This document shows, piece after piece, positions 22,559 to 32,621 of a stretch of DNA of 64,000 nucleotides. This DNA is from Gautieria morchelliformis. Its lineage: Eukaryota > Basidiomycota > Agaricomycetes > Gomphales > Gomphaceae. The stretch spans positions 1-64,000 of the forward strand of contig WHVA01000397.1 in the NCBI GenBank assembly GCA_015179125.1. The letters are read 5' to 3'. Every line of letters begins with the position of its first letter. The stretch's first letter is position 1. A model generated the notes under the pieces. It ran no database searches. It saw nothing but the letters and a program-made list of their open reading frames with translations, and was not told where the DNA came from. A program made the translations under genes and the position numbers.

Positions 22559-22989
22559 GGAGAGTGAATATCGTGCGCCGTAGGGCACATACTGCGCGCC
22601 GCATGGTACATACCACGCACCGCAAGGTACATGCCGCGCCCAAAAACACAGAGGTGCGCGCGAATAATAAGGCATGCACCTGCTAAAATATGTAGTTTTA
22701 CACTAGCACATTATAAAACACATAACCCACGCAAGCGAAATTGTCTGTGTCGTGCGCGCACATCACCTAGTTGACTAAGCTACTAACACCTATTGATCGA
22801 GAGAGGATATTTTTTTAATTAACATGTATTTATTATTAGTTGGAAAGAGAGTATAATAATGTGGAGAGCACACAAAGGAGGGTATTGAAGCTATTAAAAA
22901 AGGAGTGTGATCAGGTGGTAGAGCGGACTAGGAGGGTATGAAGCTATTAAAAGAATATCATTAATGAGCGGAACGGTTGAATTATTGGT
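22559..22989. other. Spacer, no gene
   Basis: Starts with a GC-rich stretch containing GCGCCG and GGTACAT repeats (22560-22640), then AT-rich sequence with two similar segments GGGTAT(T)GAAGCTATTAAAA near 22880 and 22935. Nothing coding is seen. Confidence 0.5.
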
Positions 22990-25056
22990 GCTTGAAGGTG
23001 ACGGTCAATGCAGATCTGACTGATCTTCTCCCTGGTTCAGGTTCCAAAAGCAAGGAGTAGTGGCGGGAGGGGCGGCGTAATCATGAATCTTTCCGGACTT
23101 GGGCGCATGTTTAAAAATGGCTTCAAAGCGGTCGAATGATTCCTCAAGAGTAGCAGTATCGATTGAGGCTGTATCACCATCGTCGTGGTTGTGTCGAGGC
23201 CTTTTCTTACCTTTTCCAGAGGGCCAGGCATCACATAGTCATCATCAGAATTGCTCAAACCTGTGGTTTGTAAGTTCGCTGGATTTCATACCTTAGAACC
23301 AGTGTGCGTATGACTTACCATTCTTTCGAGTGACTTTCTGCTTCTTTGAACAAGTGCTCAACTCCACAAAAACATCGTCATCGCTGTCAGCATCAGCTTA
23401 AGAATGAATGGTCAGTAATCAGCTTAGGTCGACATGCAAGTGAGCTTACCTGCCCTCCGTTTGCATACAGCCTTGCCCTTTCCTTTTTGAGCTTGCACGG
23501 CGATATCTTCCATTGCCTCGATAATTTCAGGAATGAGGATGCACGTCACTAAGTAGTTGTAGTTAATAATGTTAATAAACTGGCTTAATGGATATTAGAC
23601 TTACCAAAGAACAGTTTGGTATCCTGCCAGCCCTTGCTCTTACACCATTTCACACTTTTAACGTCATATCTGTCGGGCATCTCACAGTGGAGCTCTGGGT
23701 GTGACCGGCGAGTCTTGAGGAGTCGCCACTGGTGCTTGTGGTCAGGTAGGTCCGCAGCAGCAATATCCAGTCGTTCAAATGGAAGCGGTAATGTTTCACG
23801 CAACCATTGATCAATCCGATCGACATCCCAGCTGTCACCAGACTTGTACTGGTTACGGCTTCCGATGGCAGCATACCTGAACTTCGCAAGTTCATCCATC
23901 TGTTGTGCTGTTGGCTCATCGGTACTTATCAAGCTACCATCTTCCTGGAATGAAAATGAGGAAAACAGGTGAGTGAGAAGGCAATGAAAGTTACATTAAG
24001 TCCGTAAGGCAGGAAGATGATCATCTGGATGCTGGTAAACGTGTCATCTGTACTGGTAGCTCCGGCAACTGCCAGAAGCTTCTTCCATTTCCCTTTAGTC
24101 GTCGCTGCGGGTTTCCCCTGCAGTTGATAGCGTTATTCGTAGGGAATCTGATGAATATGTGAGCTTATGTTCGGACTGAAATCCTCATCTGACTGCAGAT
24201 TCAGAACAGTTTTCTTCAAACCAGAGAGGGCCTTGTTTCTAGCTTCTCCTTCTGAGCTTTTAACTTGGAATTATTTGTTGGTGACGCTCCCAATAGCGGC
24301 ACTGCCACTGTCGCTACTGCTGCCACTGCCACTACTGCTGCCACTGCCGCTGGCACTGGCACTGTTGTTCCCTGAAGGCTGGGTGCCATTAAGGTACGTT
24401 GATAGAATAGCATCCATCTTAGCTGCTGTTAACCCGCTAGGAGGTGGTGACGAAGGAGGCGTGGTGTTGATGTGCCATGAGATATTGTGAGTACACTCGT
24501 CACATGTGTTTATTTCTGTTAGCAACTCGGGGTTATGGCAGGGAAGGTTCGGTAGAGCTCTTAGAAAGCTAGAATCAAATTCACTACATGATTTTCAGTC
24601 AACATGCTATGAAAATATAAAGAATACTACTTGCCTCTCTCAGTGAATTTATTGTCACTGAGAGAGGAGCACTATCTTGTCTCAGAAAGCATATACGTGC
24701 ACCCGGCCCTTTAGCGCCCAATAGCTCGCGCGTCGAAGTCATTTCAAACTCTGCTGGCTGCAGCCGCTTGTGAAAATAGAGATAACAAAATGAAATGAAG
24801 AGGTAGGGAGTGACTGGAACATTTCGAAAGTAATCAGAGAAGTGGATGCATGGTACAAGAACAATGTGAGAAGAGATTGAAACACCATACAATAGATTGA
24901 ATATATTATGCTTGATTTTGGTGCAGGAGCATAAATGCACCTAACAATTTCATCTTCATCAGGACCTGCTTTGAGGACGAACATTGGGCAGCGACATTTG
25001 ACTTCGGCTTCGTCAGTGATCTCCACCCGTGAGCATCTGGATAAAACAGGAGCCAT
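22990..25056 (-). pseudogene. Hypothetical acidic protein gene split by a solo LTR
   Basis: Minus strand. The N-terminal exon (25056-24947) reads MAPVLSRCSRVEITDEAEV and ends DEDEI, where a solo LTR interrupts it. Across the LTR the frame continues with TCDECTHNISWH, then a Ser/Gly-rich linker (SASGSGSSSGSGSSSDSGS) around 24330. Further downstream are SDEDFSPNISSHIHQIPYE, then MISTDEPTAQQMDELAKFRY with QWLRETLPLPFERLDIAAAD and SKGWQDTKLFF (23932-23585), and a C-terminal region with SDDDYVMPGP, a basic patch and EESFDRFEAIFKHAPKSG ending near 22990. Several frame changes remain that introns do not obviously explain. I do not recognise the family. The mix of acidic, basic and low-complexity segments would suit a nuclear protein, which is inference only. 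Confidence 0.6.
24517..24946 (-). mobile_element. Solo copia-type LTR (430 bp)
   Basis: Ends TGTTAG...CTAACA, flanked by perfect ATTTC duplications (24512-24516 and 24947-24951). On the minus strand its start (TGTTAGGTGCATTTATGCTC) matches the copia LTR at 11625. It carries the conserved hairpin at 24634-24667. It is inserted in a coding exon; removing it with one ATTTC rejoins the DEDEI and NTCDECT reading frame. Confidence 0.93.
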
Positions 25057-25335
25057 AGGAGAGTATGATGTGGGGGGGAGGGATGGTGCGTGTGTAGACT
25101 GAAAAGTGGTATTTAAGAAAATTTTATCACATAGAACTGTAATTTTATACAGTCACATCCACTTGGGCGGGACTCGGCAGGCTCAAGGTGTGAAACTGAA
25201 CGATGTATTCATATCTTTCGATCTCTACTAGTTAGAAAAATGGTATAGAACTGTCTGCATGGCATATAGACCATGAACCCAAGCGATAGCTCGGGGCATC
25301 CAAATCACTGATGGTAAATCTACCGTTACCCCCTT
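25057..25335. other. Intergenic
   Basis: About 280 bp between two minus-strand genes. No motif seen apart from a TG-rich stretch near 25070. Confidence 0.5.
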
Positions 25336-27668
25336 GTTTCACCCAAACCTAACCCACTCCGATGCTGGGTATTCCTCACCAACCCATTCCAATGTCCTGA
25401 GGCCATACCCAACAGGGATCAGGCCGCTTGCTCGCAGGTCACGTAGCACCGCATCCAAAAGCGTAACATGTGCTGGATCGGCAAAGGGGCAGCGACTTTG
25501 AGGGCATTTAACCGCTTTATGATTGACGTTAGCGTGAATGTGGGAGGAGATAGTTTGCTGTAGGATGTTCTCTTCCAAATCTTCAATGTCAGACACAGAT
25601 CCAGTGTCAGACCCAATAGCGGCATCTGAGCCCGAGTCTTCTTCATCAGATGGATATCCAGCATCGGTCTGTTGGGATCTTCAGTGAGTTGGGTAACCAA
25701 GTATGCTGTAGTACTGTTGCAGAATATCGGGATCAATATCTTCGAACTCCTCGACTGCTGCCCCGTAAAGTGATTCATTAATGAATCACAGATCCTGCAT
25801 ACCTTCAGTATACATCGAGTGCATACAAATCTGAAGATACGTACCAAGGGACTCTGATTGCTGTGCTCTGATAGTGGATGCAAGTTCCAGTCCTGTGCGA
25901 ATGAATCACAATCCCCGTTGATGAGATCTAAGAATAGATGTTGTAAAAGTCAAAGGTGATGGGGGTTAGCGCGGTTGAGTTGATGCATTCTTTCTAAGCA
26001 TGTGAAGAATCCTCGCCATTGCCAAACGAATTGCTTTGCAGCTTCGACCCACAGGCGCTCAATCCGAGTATTGTGTGTTGATCTGAAGGACTTATTAAAC
26101 AAATGCAAGGCAATGAATGTATAAATGCACTTACGACCCCCATAAAAAGGAGCCCCGTCCAGCCCCCCTATGCATGATCATCCAAACGGCTACATCGAGG
26201 TTTTTGCCTCCTCGATCGCCACAAACCTGGGAGGGACAGCCAAATTTGTGAATACTGTCCAAAAATAGCTCAAGGACAGTTGCGGGGGTTGTAACTATCA
26301 GCTAACTCGCCGAGACCGAGGTGCACATTCATGTGCACATGCGAGTCGACGGTCCATCTGCAGAATACAAATTGAGGTGGTCCAATGGATTGTACACCGA
26401 GTCACCGAGCCAAGTCCCCGAGTACAATGAGATCCGAGTGTCACTTTATCCGAACCGAGGGGAGCCGCCTGCATATGTATCAGCCGCAGGGTAATCCCAG
26501 ATCTTAGCCCGTACCGAGACTCCTAGGCACAGAATATAAGTCAAATGTTCATGTACTGTAGAAACAATACGAGTTATCATCCATCCGGCTTTGAGTCCCA
26601 AGCCTTAGACGTTCATCGAGTCGAGTCTTTGCCCTATCTCTCAAGTCAGCCTCGAGTTAATGGCCTGACATTCGCTACCTATGATACTTTACAGTGGCAC
26701 AGTTGTTTGTGCTCGCTCGCAGACCAGTCACCTGGATAAGTGTGATAAGAGCGTTATTTCTATAAAATATGGGCACTTACAATGTGGTCGTGTCCATCAA
26801 TCATCCCGTGGATGACGATTCCCCACAGAATCAATTTGTGGTGGCTGTTGATGTGCACAACAGAACCAGAATGATGAGAGACATATTTACGGCGTAATAT
26901 GGCATCTCGACGCCTGAGTGCACTACCTAAACCATGAATACGCTTCAATGCCTCACGCACACGATCCCGCTGAACTTGGAAGTTATCATGTCGCAGAAAG
27001 CCTGTTGCGTACCGAAGCCCTGAATTGGGTCAAAGATGTTTGTACAACTTGAGGATACGATCCAGATCATTGTCATCAAGGCCTGAAAATCGCTTATGTA
27101 TACCCATGTTCCAAAGCTTGTAACGGAGCGTATTTCTATGTATTCCCAAGATCGAAGCAACTTGTTTTTGACTAAGATTTCGAGTGGCCAAGATGGCTTG
27201 TTGAAGCCAGTTGCTGTTAATTACTTTTGTTGGTCGTCCAACTGGTGTACGTGTTGTAGTGATCAAGGTTGGTTTGGACCTATGTAAGGTTTCCCTAGAA
27301 ACAAAGAGGTCAGAGTATAGCACTGTTCGATTGAAAGGACATTACTAATCTTCTGCGTCTGCTATTGTCGCATGCAGGGTCACCAAGAGCTTCACCAAAG
27401 CATGTGCACCACTTCTAACCCAATCTTGTGGGAGGGTCTCCACAGGTAGGGCATGATATAATGGGATTATTCGGTTCTGGAGGCGATCAAGATGGAAGTG
27501 GACATGTAACAGATTGAGGTCAGCCTGGCGAAGCAGCTGCAGAGAACTATTATAGGAGTCTGAGATAAGTCTATAGGCCTGATCCACATCATTGTTTGGC
27601 AGCCCAGGGCCATGGAGAGCTGGGAATGTCAGTGGCAGATCGATGGACATAGTTACACTCTGAGTCAT
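25336..27668 (-). pseudogene. Integrase-core (PF24764-type) DDE protein gene
   Basis: Minus-strand gene of the integrase-like family expanded in mushroom-forming fungi. Exon 1 (27668-27345) starts MTQSVTMSIDLPLTFPALHG. Exon 2 (to 27030) holds a helix-turn-helix (NLSQKQVASILGIHRNTLRY) and FSGLDDNDLDRILKLY. Then come the domain start (LGSALRRRDAILRRKYVSH), the first acidic site (WGIVIHGMIDGHD), the second (CGDRGGKNLDVAVWMIMHRG near 26215) and the catalytic Glu (STHNTRIERLWVEAAKQF near 26070), then FLDLINGDCDSFAQDW and a C-terminal region (IDPDILQQYYSILGY, KCPQSRCPFADP, EEYPASEWVRFG). All three acidic positions survive. About 450 bp of foreign sequence separates the first two catalytic segments, and TGA/TAG codons remain after HHL near 25935, after PTH near 25685 and after YKHL near 27030. 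Whether such proteins are domesticated or mobile is not settled. Confidence 0.75.
26290..26745. other. Insert within the integrase gene
   Basis: About 450 bp with no similarity to the coding regions separates the first and second catalytic segments, far longer than the 50-bp introns seen elsewhere, and it seems to replace a few codons just before TTPATVLELFLD. It contains repeated CCGAG words. Its ends and any target duplication could not be defined; it may be a small non-autonomous element. Confidence 0.5.
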
Positions 27669-27702
27669 CGGACTTTCAATTGCATTTTCAACTCCGCCAC
27701 CA

Positions 27703-28693
27703 ATGCACCTGGGTCCAACTCACCATGAAAGGTTCTACTGGCATGACCGCTCCACCATTTTTCTGGTATGCATTTATAGATATATATTCCATCCAGCTAA
27801 CCACTATCCTTCTAGGTTGATAATACACTTTATAAACTCCATATGTCCCTTCTTGAACCTCATTCTATCATACTAAGAGATATGATCACAATGCCAGCCG
27901 CTGCTAGCGGCAGCGATGAGTCAGTCCAGGAAGGGGATAGTGATGAGCGGCCAATAAAGATTGGAACTGTATTTACCGTGAGGAAATTAGACAATCTCCT
28001 AATATGGTTTCATCGGTGAGTGCTCTAGTCAATTTCTATTCTTGAATACTGTGTCTAACCAACAAATGTAGTGTTGATTCGACAGTTCTTGATGTGTCAG
28101 CGCTCACCGACATAGTAGAGCTGGCTTTGTTCCTCCAATGGGACACCGCACGGCACTTTGCAATCCAAGAATTAAAGGACAGCGGTCTGACAGCTTCGCA
28201 TCGGCTATCTTTAGCCATTAGTTACAGGATTCCTGACTGGATTGAGCCGGCCTTCAAAGATCTAATGGATACACCGCCCCAAACCTTTACTACCGATGAT
28301 TCGATGCTACTCGGACAACACAGCATGATGCTTATTATGACGACACAGGCTGCTATTCGTCATCACCGACTCCTTGTGGCATACAACCCGCTGAAACTAC
28401 GACCTCATGACGTTGCCTGCGTGAAGCAGTCAGCCACCTGCCAGTGTAACTGGGAGACTGCCTGGTGGTATGGATTAGCTCGCCATTACCTCCATCCGGA
28501 TTTCCTGAGCTCACCGCAAGACACCCTTCTCAAACTGGAAAAGACTGCTGTCACGGGTGTTACGATGGAATGTTGGTTGCGAGGGATTGAAACCCTTAAG
28601 GAGCAACGCGTGTTCGAGATGGAGGACGATATAAAGGCGGCAACCCTTAAGAAGGTTAAGGCTCTCGAGGGAACTGTGGTTAGAGTCAACTGA
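27703..28693 (+). CDS. BTB/POZ domain-containing protein
   Basis: Three exons: 27703-27765, 27816-28015 and 28072-28693, with GT-AG introns of 50 and 56 bp, giving 294 residues. The BTB fold starts at once (RFYWHDRSTIFLVDNTLYKL, residues about 10-29), continues with HMSLLEPHSIILRDM, an acidic linker (SGSDESVQEGDSDE), then GTVFTVRKLDNLLIWFH, and ends with a helical C-terminal half (IVELALFLQWDTARHFAIQE; LQWDTARHFAI is typical of fungal BTB proteins). BTB domains mediate dimerisation and partner or Cullin-3 binding; substrates here are unknown and no DNA-binding or Kelch domain follows. The start MHLGPTHHERFYW is chosen because it opens the only frame that splices cleanly. The start lies only 34 bp from the divergent integrase gene. 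A near-identical copy without exon 1 lies inverted at 16629-17506. Confidence 0.85.
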
Positions 28694-28928
28694 ACTTGAC
28701 TGTGATGAGCCGGTGTTTCTTGCTAAATCCTAGCACCACTAACGTCTTGATAATTCAATGAACTAGTACTCAAACAATATTGCGCGCGAGATATATTGAG
28801 GTATCATGTACAAAAGTAAATTTGCTGTTGTGAGCGCGCAACTTGGATATTATTCAGTACCGCGCAAGCAGTGAAATACCTTAAATGGCGCGTGGGGTCA
28901 AGACTTTTTGTGCAAACCGACCGTCATA
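27766..28928 (+). repeat. Right BTB arm of the long inverted duplication
   Basis: Reverse complement of 16394-17556. Includes intron 1 onward of the BTB gene, about 190 bp of AT-rich 3' flank with CGCGCG-type words, and the 42-bp boundary sequence at 28887-28928, after which array E starts. Confidence 0.93.
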
Positions 28929-29240
28929 GCTACCACCGCTACCACGTACACTACCAGGTACGCTACCACATATGCTACCACGTACGCTACCACATACGCT
29001 ACCACGTACACTACCATGTACCCTACCACCGCTACCACATGTGCTACCACGTACGCTACCAGGTACGCTACCATGTGCACTACCACGTACACTACAACGT
29101 ACGTTACCACCTACACTACCACCTACACTACCAGGTACGCTACCACGTACGCTACCGCCGCTACCACGTGCACTACCAGGTACGCTACCACATGCACTAC
29201 CATGTATGCAACCATGTACGCTACCACGTACACTACCATG
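28929..29240 (+). repeat. 12-bp minisatellite array E (CTACCA type)
   Basis: About 26 CTACCA units starting directly after the boundary sequence, the mirror counterpart of the BTB-proximal end of array B. It stops at GTGGTGTTTTGG, where a 1.4-kb non-repeat block begins; array F resumes on the other side. Confidence 0.95.
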
Positions 29241-30659
29241 TGGTGTTTTGGAACCCGTTGAACTAAACGTAAAACTGTGGTGTTAACCACAATTCTAAAG
29301 TTCAATCATAGATTTGACTTTACAAGCACACGCAAGCTTCAAAACTATTTTAACGTAGACCCCAATTAAGAAATTATACTCCGTTGAACAATCAGAATCA
29401 GTATTGGTACAGCAAGTGTAGCAATAGAGATTTAACTGAACACGTGTAGTTCTTAGATTGTGCAATACTTTGTGAGGTCAAAGAATGTTTATAGGTGTCC
29501 AAGGGTCCAGATACTTTAAGGGGGAAAGCTACCTAGAGTCTTGGGACTGCGGGTCGAGTGAATTAAAGACAACAATAATCCCCAAGACGTGAAAAGATAG
29601 TTCTGCACTTGAACTCTTCCTCAGTTCAAGTATGTCACTATTCTCGTGGGTTTTCTGGTTTTCCAACTCAACAAACGTAGGATATTAACTCACTTACCCC
29701 GAGTTAGGTTAATATCTGCAGTGCGTTGATTGATCAAGAAAGATCAATTACTCAAAAGGCTATTAACCCACTTAACTCAGAGTTAAGTTAATAAACTATT
29801 GCGTGAATTGAATAACTAATAACCAAGTCTATTAGATCACTGCTCAGAGTGGCGTCCAATGGTACAGGATTACTAATCAGTTACTCTTAGCAATGTTGCT
29901 GTTCACAGCGTGATTATTCAGAGCCTGCTGCAATTGAAATAGAGCACTCTTGTACTACTAGAGCCAATCAGAGTTGCTGCAATCTTAGACTGTAGCCAAG
30001 TCAGTGAGCGAGTACTTCGGTACAAGGCTGTGTTGAAGTCACACTTCAGTTACTCAAGGTATGAGTGGTTTGGGTGAAAGATGATTGATTGCTTCACTGC
30101 TAAAACCGCAGGCTATTTATACTGGATCTATCTAGCTTATGTAACTACTGCTAGGAACATTGTAGAGGCTTCTACTACTGTGAAGAACCTTGTGGAAGCT
30201 TAGAGAAGCTTCAGGAAAGGTTTGGAAACTATTGGAAGGCTGTGGAAGGTTCTATTGCTATATTGGGTTAAAGTCACAGCCCTGTGACAGTAAAGCTAAG
30301 AGTATGTAAGAAACTCCCATGCTCATGTGATTATCATGTGACGAAGGAAAGTCATGTGCCTTCAAGCTGGATTGAGGTCATGTGATTGTCAGGTGACCGT
30401 AGATAATCAAGTGACTTTGAGGTCAGGTGATTGTCAGGTGACTGTGGATGATCAGATGACTTTGAGCTGTTTTTGAGGTCATGTGATAGTCATGTGACCG
30501 TGGGGGATTCTTAGCTCAACTATCAAGAGATTGTTGTATCGTGTGGACCCAATGTGAGTGTAGCATAGAAATATTAATACAACCTTCCTTGAGGACATTT
30601 GAAACTAATTAACTACCTAGTCAATGTTCATAAATAGGTAGCTACTTTGTGAACTATCC
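29241..30659. other. 1.4-kb block splitting arrays E and F
   Basis: AT-rich, non-coding. Features resemble an LTR or non-autonomous element: CTATTTATACTGGATC near 30113, AGGGGGAAAGCTACC near 29520, and three imperfect repeats of about 55 bp at 30350-30500 built around GTCATGTGAT and GTCAGGTGAC. No counterpart exists in the other arm of the inverted duplication, so it probably inserted after the duplication. Clean ends or a target-site duplication were not found. Confidence 0.55.
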
Positions 30660-31590
30660 CTACCACGTGGGCTACCACGTATGCTACCACGTAAACTACC
30701 ACGTACACTACCACGTGGGCTACCACGTACACTACCAGGTATGCTACCACATACACTACCACATACCCTACCAGGTACGCTACCACACACGCTACCACAT
30801 ACACTACCATGTGGGATACCACGTACACTACCACGTCCACTACCACTGACCCTCCCAGGTACACTACCACGTACACTACCTCGTACACTACCACATGTGC
30901 TACTACGTACGCTACCAGGTACGCTACCACGTACGCTACCACGTGTGCTACCACGTACGCTACCACCACTACCGCATACACTATCACGTACACTACCACC
31001 TACACCACCAGGTACGCTACCACCGCTACCATGTGCACTACCACATACGCTACCATGTACACTACCACATACACTACTAGGTATGCTACCACGTACGCTA
31101 CCAGGTACGCTACCACGTATGCTACCACCACTACCACGTGCACTACCACATGGGCTACCACATACGCTACAACATGTACTACCACATATGCTACCACACT
31201 ACCACGTGTGCTACCACGTACACTACCACATACACTACTAGGTACGCTACCACGTCCACTACCACCGCTACCACGTACACTCCCAGGTACACTACCACAT
31301 ACACTACCACGTACACTACCATGTATGCTACCACCGCTACCACGTACGCTACCAGGTATGCTATCACGTACTCTACCACGTACACTACCACGTACACTAC
31401 CACATACACTACCACGTACACTACCACGTATGCTACCATGTCCACTACCACGTACACTACCACACTACCACATACACTACCACGTGTGCTAACACATGTG
31501 CTACCACGTACGCTACCATGTGTGCTACCATGTACGCTACCACCGCTACCACGTGCACTACCAGGTACGCTACCACATACGCTACCAGGT
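30660..31590 (+). repeat. 12-bp minisatellite array F (CTACCA type)
   Basis: About 75 CTACCA units, probably one array with E before the 1.4-kb block entered. 9-bp units CTACCACCG and CTACCACCA recur every few units. Confidence 0.95.
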
Positions 31591-31737
31591 TGTTACAACC
31601 ATGTCACTTGACCATACACTACCCCATGCACTACCCTGTGTGCTACCCTGTGTGCTACCCTGTGCTACACTACCACGTACACTATCCTGTGTGCTACCAT
31701 GTACGCTACCATGTATGCTACCACATTGTTACAACCC
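31591..31737 (+). repeat. Spacer and short mixed CTACCC array
   Basis: TGTTACAACCATGTCACTTG spacer, then several CTACCC and CTACCA units, then TTGTTACAACC before the accessory-ORF fragment. The mirror image of this arrangement is at 15322-15475. Confidence 0.85.
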
Positions 31738-31887
31738 CATATTGGATGTGGGTGAAGGCCCTCACGCCCTGAGTCAAAGCGGTCATGTCACCCCTCAGGT
31801 CGAGACTCCTCAAACTATTTGGCTTGACTGACCAGTGGTTGAGCTTCGTCGATGCTAGGGAGTGTCTGACACTGCAGACCCCAAGTG
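31738..31887 (+). pseudogene. Fragment of gypsy-B accessory ORF (right arm)
   Basis: Plus-strand counterpart of 15178-15321; the translation (SPLRSRLLKLFGLTDQWLSF) has an in-frame TGA after KALTP. It is clearly diverged from 44830-44980 but collinear with it, showing that both arms captured the same internal piece of the retroelement ORF, next to the minisatellite. Confidence 0.85.
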
Positions 31888-32147
31888 GTAGCATCCTGGC
31901 TAGCATACAGGGTAGTGCACAGGGTAGTGTACAGGGTAACATAGGGGGTAGCATATGGGGTAGCATACAGGGTAACCCACAGCGTAGTATACCGGGTAGT
32001 CTCTGGTAGCACACATGATAGCATACAAGGTGGTAGCATACAGGGTAGTGCATGAGGTAGCCCACATGGTACATTATAGGGTAACATACAGGGTAGCTCA
32101 CAGGGTAGTGTACCGCGTAGCCCCCAGGGTATATTATAGGGTAGTGT
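31888..32147 (-). repeat. 12-bp minisatellite array G (CTACCC type, inverted)
   Basis: GGGTAG orientation on the plus strand. Collinear with the accessory-ORF-proximal part of array A2 in mirror image, including the CAGGGTAGTGCACAGGGTAG start. Ends near GGGTAGTGTTTTTTGG. Confidence 0.9.
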
Positions 32148-32217
32148 TTTTTGGATCAGGATGTTAATTGGTGCCTTTTAACAAATAAAATCTATTGCTC
32201 AGTGGTTGAGACCACTG

Positions 32218-32621
32218 TGTTCGCCTCGTTTCTGTGTGCTGACTAAGCCTTTCGAGGCGCGTCCGGCACTGATGTATGAGAGTCACGTGACCATGTCGAC
32301 AGAAGGATGGTGTCGATCCAAGGGATAACCAAATCAAAAGCATTCACTTTTAAGGTATTATAGAGTAACCAGTGATAGTGAACCCTCAACGAAGATTTGG
32401 AATAAACTATCAAGATTTGGACTCTGTAGCTATCAAACAAGACTCCAGTAGTTTCAGGGGGTAGAATAATCGATTCTGGATGATTTCGATCATACATTTG
32501 TACTAGCTATTTATACTATGTTGATAGTAACTACTAGTGTTCAAGATATTGGACAGATGGGTCGAAAAGCTCCTTGTAACTAAGGGGTGGCTAATTTAGG
32601 GTCATAAAGTCATGGGGTGAT
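32218..32621. repeat. Dispersed repeat D, copy 2
   Basis: Related to 18190-18625. Truncated on the right by the family-A LTR at 32622. It lies just outside array G, as copy 1 lies just beyond the left BTB arm. Confidence 0.7.

Noticed and set aside
23099-23296. Plus-strand frames in 23.0-24.5 kb
   Set aside because: Shadows of the minus-strand hypothetical gene, which has longer protein-like segments with consistent order.
13919-31590. CRISPR-like array
   Set aside because: Units are contiguous 12-mers with no spacers of 25-40 bp and no cas genes; eukaryotic context.
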